Source: Verrucomicrobiia bacterium (lineage in GTDB: Bacteria; Verrucomicrobiota; Verrucomicrobiia; Opitutales; Cerasicoccaceae). Taken from it: a stretch of DNA of 64,000 bases. Under the pieces are notes generated by a model that worked only from the letters and a program-made list of their open reading frames with translations, was not told where the DNA came from and did no database searches. The DNA lies in NCBI GenBank assembly GCA_030432235.1, contig JAUIHT010000005.1, positions 372,001-436,000 on the forward strand, given 5' to 3'. Position 1 is the first letter of the stretch; every line of letters starts with the position of its first letter. Below are positions 59,803 to 64,000 of this stretch, piece after piece. Position numbers and translations under genes: made by a program.

Positions 59803-61344
59803 TTAAACTGGTTGGGGTTTGATTTCTCTGAAGTGTGGTATGAGTCCGGCGGAAAGCAACTCAAGCTCTAACGATTCGTAGGAAACTTCCTGGACCTGGC
59901 ACCCGTCATCCAGTGCAATAACCGCCGCGATGGTGGCTGCCTGGCTCAATCCCATGAAAACCGGCTCCATGCGAATGGAACCAAAAGCTATGTGGGAAGC
60001 CGACAGGCAAAAAGGAACCAACAGGTTTGAGCATTCACCGGCTTTGGGAACAATAGAACGATACGACACTTCATAAGGCCCAGGAACGCAGACCTGCACG
60101 TCGCCTTCGTTGACCACCCTCCCCTGGCGCACAAGCCGGCGGCAGTTATGGGAATCCATATTGTAGGCAGCCAAGCCGATGGAGTCATCGACAAACGCGT
60201 TCTTCATGCAGTGGTGCTCAGTCATCACTAAATCGGAGACCATGCGACGGGACTCACGGACATAAAGCGCGTGCGGCCAGCCACCCGTCGACCCAAACTC
60301 ATCAGCACACAAACCCCACGTGCGCATTGGCTCACGAATCGCCGCCGGGATATCCTTATCGTTGGCCAGGCACCACATAAGCCCCTGCTGATAGCTCACG
60401 TGCGCTTGAAAAATGTCTTCGCGCTCGGCGTAGCTCGCCTCCGTATAATGGTGATTGGCTCCAATATAGTCGGTTGATACCGCACCGTGGTTGTTGGTGT
60501 CAGTCTTGCCGTTTATCAGCAAATCAAATTTCTCAAAGGCTTCATTCCAACCGGTATCCAGCCAGCGCTTGAGCAAAATATACTGCTCGGAGCGATAATC
60601 CCGCGGCTTGGGAAATGCCAGCCGTATATCTTTGCGTTGCGTCAGACACATACGGAAGTTGTAGGCTTGAACGCGGTGATCGCCTTCTCCCTGCACATAG
60701 TCGGCGGCTTCCTCGATTCCCGGAAGCAGACCACTGCTCGGCACACCAGGGACAACATAGGGGTCAACCGGCGCCAGGAACTGGTGATGTTCACGAATCT
60801 GAGCGCCATTCAGCGTCTCGTCATACCGGCTATTATCCTCCCGGCCCACCGTGTAGGAGACTCCGGCGCGGGCCATCAGATCGCCCTCGTAACTAGTATC
60901 AATGAAAACGGACGCCTTCACCGTGAGGCCACTGACCGTCGTCAACGCAACCAGTCTCCCGTCGACTACCTGGGCGGCTTCGATGTAGGCGCCCGTAATG
61001 GTATCAAGCTCCACCTGCGCAAGCCACTCGTGGAATACCGACATCGCAACATGCGGCTCAAAACGCCACGCGATATCCATGCCGCACGCCTGACCTACGC
61101 GCTGGTAAAACTCCAACGACTTGCCTCCAATGGCATACTTGTTCCCGATGTCCGTCATGCCCAGGCCGCCTGTCGTCACCCCTCCAATATGCTTGCCGGG
61201 ATGGAGCAGAGCCACTCTCAGACCCCGCTCCACTCCCTCGATGGCTGCCACAATGCCTCCAGATGTGGCGCCATAGACACACAGATCGACATCCATGGTC
61301 TGTCGTGAAAAAGGAGCGGGATCGAAATACGAGGGTGCTGACAT
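59803..61344 (-). CDS. FAD-dependent oxidoreductase (FAD_oxidored/DUF-type, probable sugar-acid or polysaccharide-linked enzyme)
   Basis: The 513-residue protein has a Rossmann N terminus (VDLCVYGATSGGIVAAIEGV near residues 19-38) followed by GGVTTGGLGMTDIGNKYAIG near 54-73. This is the signature of the large FAD_oxidored group often beside glycoside hydrolases in Planctomycetes and Verrucomicrobia. VFIDTSYEGDLMARAGVSYT near 146-165 and SHIAFGSIRMEPVFMGLSQA near the C terminus are also family-like. No substrate is known for the group. The gene is divergent from an AraC regulator 114 bases away, which probably controls it. Confidence 0.8.
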   Translation of the reverse strand: MSAPSYFDPAPFSRQTMDVDLCVYGATSGGIVAAIEGVERGLRVALLHPGKHIGGVTTGGLGMTDIGNKYAIGGKSLEFYQRVGQACGMDIAWRFEPHVAMSVFHEWLAQVELDTITGAYIEAAQVVDGRLVALTTVSGLTVKASVFIDTSYEGDLMARAGVSYTVGREDNSRYDETLNGAQIREHHQFLAPVDPYVVPGVPSSGLLPGIEEAADYVQGEGDHRVQAYNFRMCLTQRKDIRLAFPKPRDYRSEQYILLKRWLDTGWNEAFEKFDLLINGKTDTNNHGAVSTDYIGANHHYTEASYAEREDIFQAHVSYQQGLMWCLANDKDIPAAIREPMRTWGLCADEFGSTGGWPHALYVRESRRMVSDLVMTEHHCMKNAFVDDSIGLAAYNMDSHNCRRLVRQGRVVNEGDVQVCVPGPYEVSYRSIVPKAGECSNLLVPFCLSASHIAFGSIRMEPVFMGLSQAATIAAVIALDDGCQVQEVSYESLELELLSAGLIPHFREIKPQPV

Positions 61345-61458
61345 CTCTGGGGTTATTTGATAGGTAGTTGAACTACTAAAAATCCTATCCTCAGCCGCAA
61401 TCTGTTCAAAAAAATTGGGTTGCCGCTGTTTCTTATTTTATTATCTAAATCTATCATC

Positions 61459-62346
61459 ATGATCGTTGCTCCTGACGGCATAAAATTAAGCATACACGAC
61501 TGGTCGACTCTCCACACGGAACTGCTGTGGGCCTACCGGGGTGTCCTCAACGTGGGGAACCATGACCTACAGGTCGACCACAGCTACGGCTATTGGCTCT
61601 GGTATATCGAGAAAGGGCAGGTTCGCTTGGAGACCCATGGAAAAACTCTCAGCGCGCAAAAGGGGCAGTGGATATTCTGCCCTGTCGGCTCCACCAAACA
61701 GAAGTTCACTGAAGACGCAGAAATCCTCTCCATACACTTTCTTGCCCAGTGGCCCACAGGAGAAAATCTCTTTTCTGAAAAGGATGGCTTTGTCTTCGAC
61801 GCGAAGAGCCACCCTACTCTCAATAACTGCACGAAAGAACTCCAGGCCACCGTTGAAGAAAGCTTTCCCGGAATTCGCGTAGTGCTCTTCGAGCAGGACA
61901 CCGACCTGGAAGTCTTCCTCAAGCTCCAAAATCTTCTTTTTATTCTGCTTCTGGAAATCGTACGGCTCTTTAAAAAGCATGGCCTCGGCCTAACCTATGC
62001 CAGCTCGTCCGACCCGCGTATCGGGCGGGCCCTTCAATGCCTGAACGAAGCAGCCCTCGGCGAGCCGTTTCCCCTGCAGAGACTCTTGCAGCGGACGGGC
62101 CTTAGCCGGGTTCATCTGGACCGACTTCTGTGCAATAGCATCGGCATTTCATCCAAGGAATACTGGGAGCGCTTACGCGAAGGAGAAGCTTGCCGCAGGC
62201 TTGAGAGTTCAAAGCAACCGTCTAAAGAAATATGTTATTACCTCGGGTTTAAACAACCATCGCACTTCGCCACCTGGTTTAAACGGCGCAAGGGAATCAC
62301 CCCCGCCAAATACCGGCTTCAAACGAGTAAGCGGCTCATTGGATAA
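61459..62346 (+). CDS. AraC-family transcriptional regulator
   Basis: About 295 residues with an N-terminal cupin-like sensor (GNHDLQVDHSYGYWLWYIEKG near 31-51). The C-terminal double HTH has RLLQRTGLSRVHLDRLLCNS (~210-229), then KEICYYLGFKQPSHFATWFK near the end and a final ITPAKYR. It is divergent from the FAD-dependent oxidoreductase and next to the SGNH hydrolase (convergent, 8 bases). It likely activates one or both in response to a sugar. The ATG at 61459 is chosen over one 39 bases earlier because the MIVAPDGIKL start is preceded by AT-rich promoter-like sequence. Confidence 0.85.
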   Translation: MIVAPDGIKLSIHDWSTLHTELLWAYRGVLNVGNHDLQVDHSYGYWLWYIEKGQVRLETHGKTLSAQKGQWIFCPVGSTKQKFTEDAEILSIHFLAQWPTGENLFSEKDGFVFDAKSHPTLNNCTKELQATVEESFPGIRVVLFEQDTDLEVFLKLQNLLFILLLEIVRLFKKHGLGLTYASSSDPRIGRALQCLNEAALGEPFPLQRLLQRTGLSRVHLDRLLCNSIGISSKEYWERLREGEACRRLESSKQPSKEICYYLGFKQPSHFATWFKRRKGITPAKYRLQTSKRLIG

Positions 62347-62354
62347 CATAACCA

Positions 62355-63050
62355 TCAAAGTCCGAGTGCGCTCAAGAGCGCCGGGGTCATCACTTTCGAG
62401 CACCCTTCCGCCGTGGGGTGTATGGTATCGGGCACATAGCTGAGAAACCGCGCTTCATCTTTATCCTGGAGCTCCTTCCAAAGCGGATAGAGATCGATAA
62501 GCATCAAATCACGCTCTAGGGCAACCTCGCGGTACATCTCGTAATACGGCTCTATATCTTGACGGTGCGACGAATGGCCCTCCGGGTATTGGTTGCCCGG
62601 AGTCATCGTCATCAGTATGATTTCGCAATCCGGATTCGCCTGGAGGATCCGCTCAATCATGGTCTCCAGATTCTTCCGAGCCATCGCTACGGAGCAGTAA
62701 AAGCGCGCAACACAATCGTTGATCGCGAATTCAATAAAGACCGTATCGGGCTCCTTCTGAATAACGCGCCCATCCAGATTCTCCACCCCCCACTGGGACC
62801 ACATGCCCGAGCCGCCACTGTTGATGACCTCCACCTGACCGGGGTAGCTCGCCCGCAACGTATTTTCCAGATGCCCGACCCATGCCCCTCGCTCCGTCAA
62901 GCTGGTTCCATAGGCAACGACAACCTGTTTGTTACCGGAATCAAGATTCTGGACAAGCTGGCTTTGCGATGCGCCCTGCAAATACATGCACGAAGCCACC
63001 ATAGCGATGGCCAAATTCAGTGAAGGTAAAATTCGCTTCGAGTTTCTCAT
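62355..63050 (-). CDS. Secreted SGNH/GDSL hydrolase
   Basis: The 231-residue protein has a signal peptide (to about residue 27, LQGAS) and the four SGNH blocks. Block I is VVAYGTSLTERGAWV (Ser in GTS), block II VINSGGSGMWS, and block III IEFAINDCV (the Asn). Block V is PDTIHPTAEG (Asp and His). Such enzymes remove acetyl or other ester groups from polysaccharides such as pectin or xylan. It converges on the AraC gene. With the FAD enzyme and AraC regulator it may form a small polysaccharide-processing locus. Confidence 0.85.
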   Translation of the reverse strand: MRNSKRILPSLNLAIAMVASCMYLQGASQSQLVQNLDSGNKQVVVAYGTSLTERGAWVGHLENTLRASYPGQVEVINSGGSGMWSQWGVENLDGRVIQKEPDTVFIEFAINDCVARFYCSVAMARKNLETMIERILQANPDCEIILMTMTPGNQYPEGHSSHRQDIEPYYEMYREVALERDLMLIDLYPLWKELQDKDEARFLSYVPDTIHPTAEGCSKVMTPALLSALGL

Positions 63051-63321
63051 GAATCCGACTGGGAATATGGCAATAATCTCTAGTACGTAACGCTGCCCTC
63101 ATACAATCAGGTTCGATTTCTACAATCCATGATTTTACTATCTGATTTCATCGCCGCTCTCCCCTCCACATCGAATCCCATAGGCCAGGGCGGCAAAATC
63201 TGATAATAAAAAATCAAATAGAGAAAGCCCAATAGATTTGCTGATTGCCTTGTACGGACTTCATCGTGGGCAAATACCAATAACCCCGTTTAACCGTTAG
63301 CTTTTTCCGCAACCAAACTCT

Positions 63322-64000
63322 ATGCATACTTTCAAATCCCTTCTACTTGCCCTGGTTAGCTCTTTTTGTGTCTGCCCTTTGATTAGTGCCTCGATGACTC
63401 TGCAAGGCGTTACCATAGCGGACGATGGTCAGCTAAAAGTAGATTCGGTTAGCTTCAAGGTTCAGCATTTCAACGAGAGCTGGAACATCCGGCCACAAGT
63501 CGCGAGCTACCTCAACACGATCAACCTCGAGGTAATAACGGACAGCAGCTTCCTCCTGGAAGCTATGTTTCAAACCCATGCCCCAGTGCCCTATCACTTC
63601 ATTGAGCAAGTCACGGCGCAGCCAAACGGCTACCTCAATTTATCCTACTCGCTTGGCAGTGATAATCAGGAGGCCTCGAAAGGCATTTTCCTCTCCGCTA
63701 CGCTGCCGGCCTATGATTTTGCCGGCAAGAAGCTTACCTTGGACGGCCAAACCCTGACCCTGCCCAAGGAGTTCACCAAAGTAGCTCTCGCAGCAAAAAA
63801 GGTCAAAAGCCTGCGTATTCCCCTGAATGGTAAATACATCCTGCTGGAAGGAGATTTCGAGATATTCCTGCAAGACAACCGCTCTTTTCAGCATGAAGAG
63901 TTCGACTTGAGAGTCTTGTTCAAAACGACGAATCAATACGCCGATGCGAGCCTTAGCCTCGAGATGGCCGTCAGGGAAATCGCCAGTACCCCCATCGATC
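63322..64000 (+). CDS. Exported protein, N-terminal part (truncated by the window end)
   Basis: The frame runs from ATG at 63322 to the last base without a stop, 226 codons. MHTFKSLLLALVSSFCVCPL is a signal peptide, with cleavage likely near residue 24. A beta-rich body follows, with segments such as TLQGVTIADDGQLKVDS and LTLPKEFTKVALAAK. I do not recognise the fold. In Opitutae this type of N-terminal beta-sandwich often precedes a larger exported glycan-active enzyme, which the missing part could show. The preceding 271 bases (63051-63321) hold no supported gene. Confidence 0.65.
   Translation, partial: MHTFKSLLLALVSSFCVCPLISASMTLQGVTIADDGQLKVDSVSFKVQHFNESWNIRPQVASYLNTINLEVITDSSFLLEAMFQTHAPVPYHFIEQVTAQPNGYLNLSYSLGSDNQEASKGIFLSATLPAYDFAGKKLTLDGQTLTLPKEFTKVALAAKKVKSLRIPLNGKYILLEGDFEIFLQDNRSFQHEEFDLRVLFKTTNQYADASLSLEMAVREIASTPID

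Overview
The window reads as chromosomal DNA from a Verrucomicrobiota bacterium, most likely an Opitutae/Puniceicoccales-type marine or host-associated polysaccharide degrader. The evidence is a fused LpxC-FabZ gene, three PEP-CTERM proteins, a Verru_Chthon cassette protein A homologue, a Minf_1886-type protein, prepilin-like pseudopilins and carbohydrate catabolism genes. This placement is inferred from gene content; there is no rRNA in the window.

Layout. 1-5.9 kb: a truncated gene, a Dam methyltransferase with an overlapping PD-(D/E)XK nuclease (candidate restriction-modification pair with GATC sites in its control region), two membrane proteins, lutAB without lutC, and a glycine-rich-domain-like protein. 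5.9-14.9 kb: a hexuronate catabolism locus (uxaE, LacI regulator, two dehydrogenases, kdgK, SDR fructuronate reductase, uxaC). It has two copies of a CCTACACGTGTAGG operator and short repeat elements in every gap of the operon. 14.9-29.3 kb: PEP-CTERM protein, CPXCG protein, LpxC-FabZ, a receiver-PP2C phosphatase with an anti-sigma-like ATPase, an Ntn amide hydrolase, an M16 peptidase, an acyltransferase, a pepsin-like secreted protein, an Lrp/AsnC regulator with an aminotransferase, and a porin. 29.4-34.4 kb: PEP-CTERM, pseudopilin and a beta-helix protein.

34.4-43.3 kb is the most novel part. A LuxR-type response regulator and a giant hybrid histidine kinase lie beside a 76-residue exported peptide with three perfect DTCTWPCE repeats. 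A small stand-alone YcaO-like enzyme follows it, and then a convergent TonB-dependent receptor. I read this as a candidate undescribed RiPP (modified-peptide) system with repeated cores.

43.9-64 kb: a sugar ABC importer without its ATPase, an esterase, tRNA-Arg(CCU), a 1758-residue GH81 beta-1,3-glucanase with an inserted module and three F5/8C domains, a Verru_Chthon cassette A protein, another PEP-CTERM protein, an FAD-dependent oxidoreductase, an AraC regulator, an SGNH hydrolase and a truncated secreted protein.

A second theme is a class of intergenic elements made of two inverted arms of short (mostly 7-nt) tandem repeats. The repeat sequence differs from element to element but matches between the two arms of one element. 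Two of these elements carry small genes, one of them a GxxExxY nuclease-like protein. All motif readings are by eye; no database search was possible.
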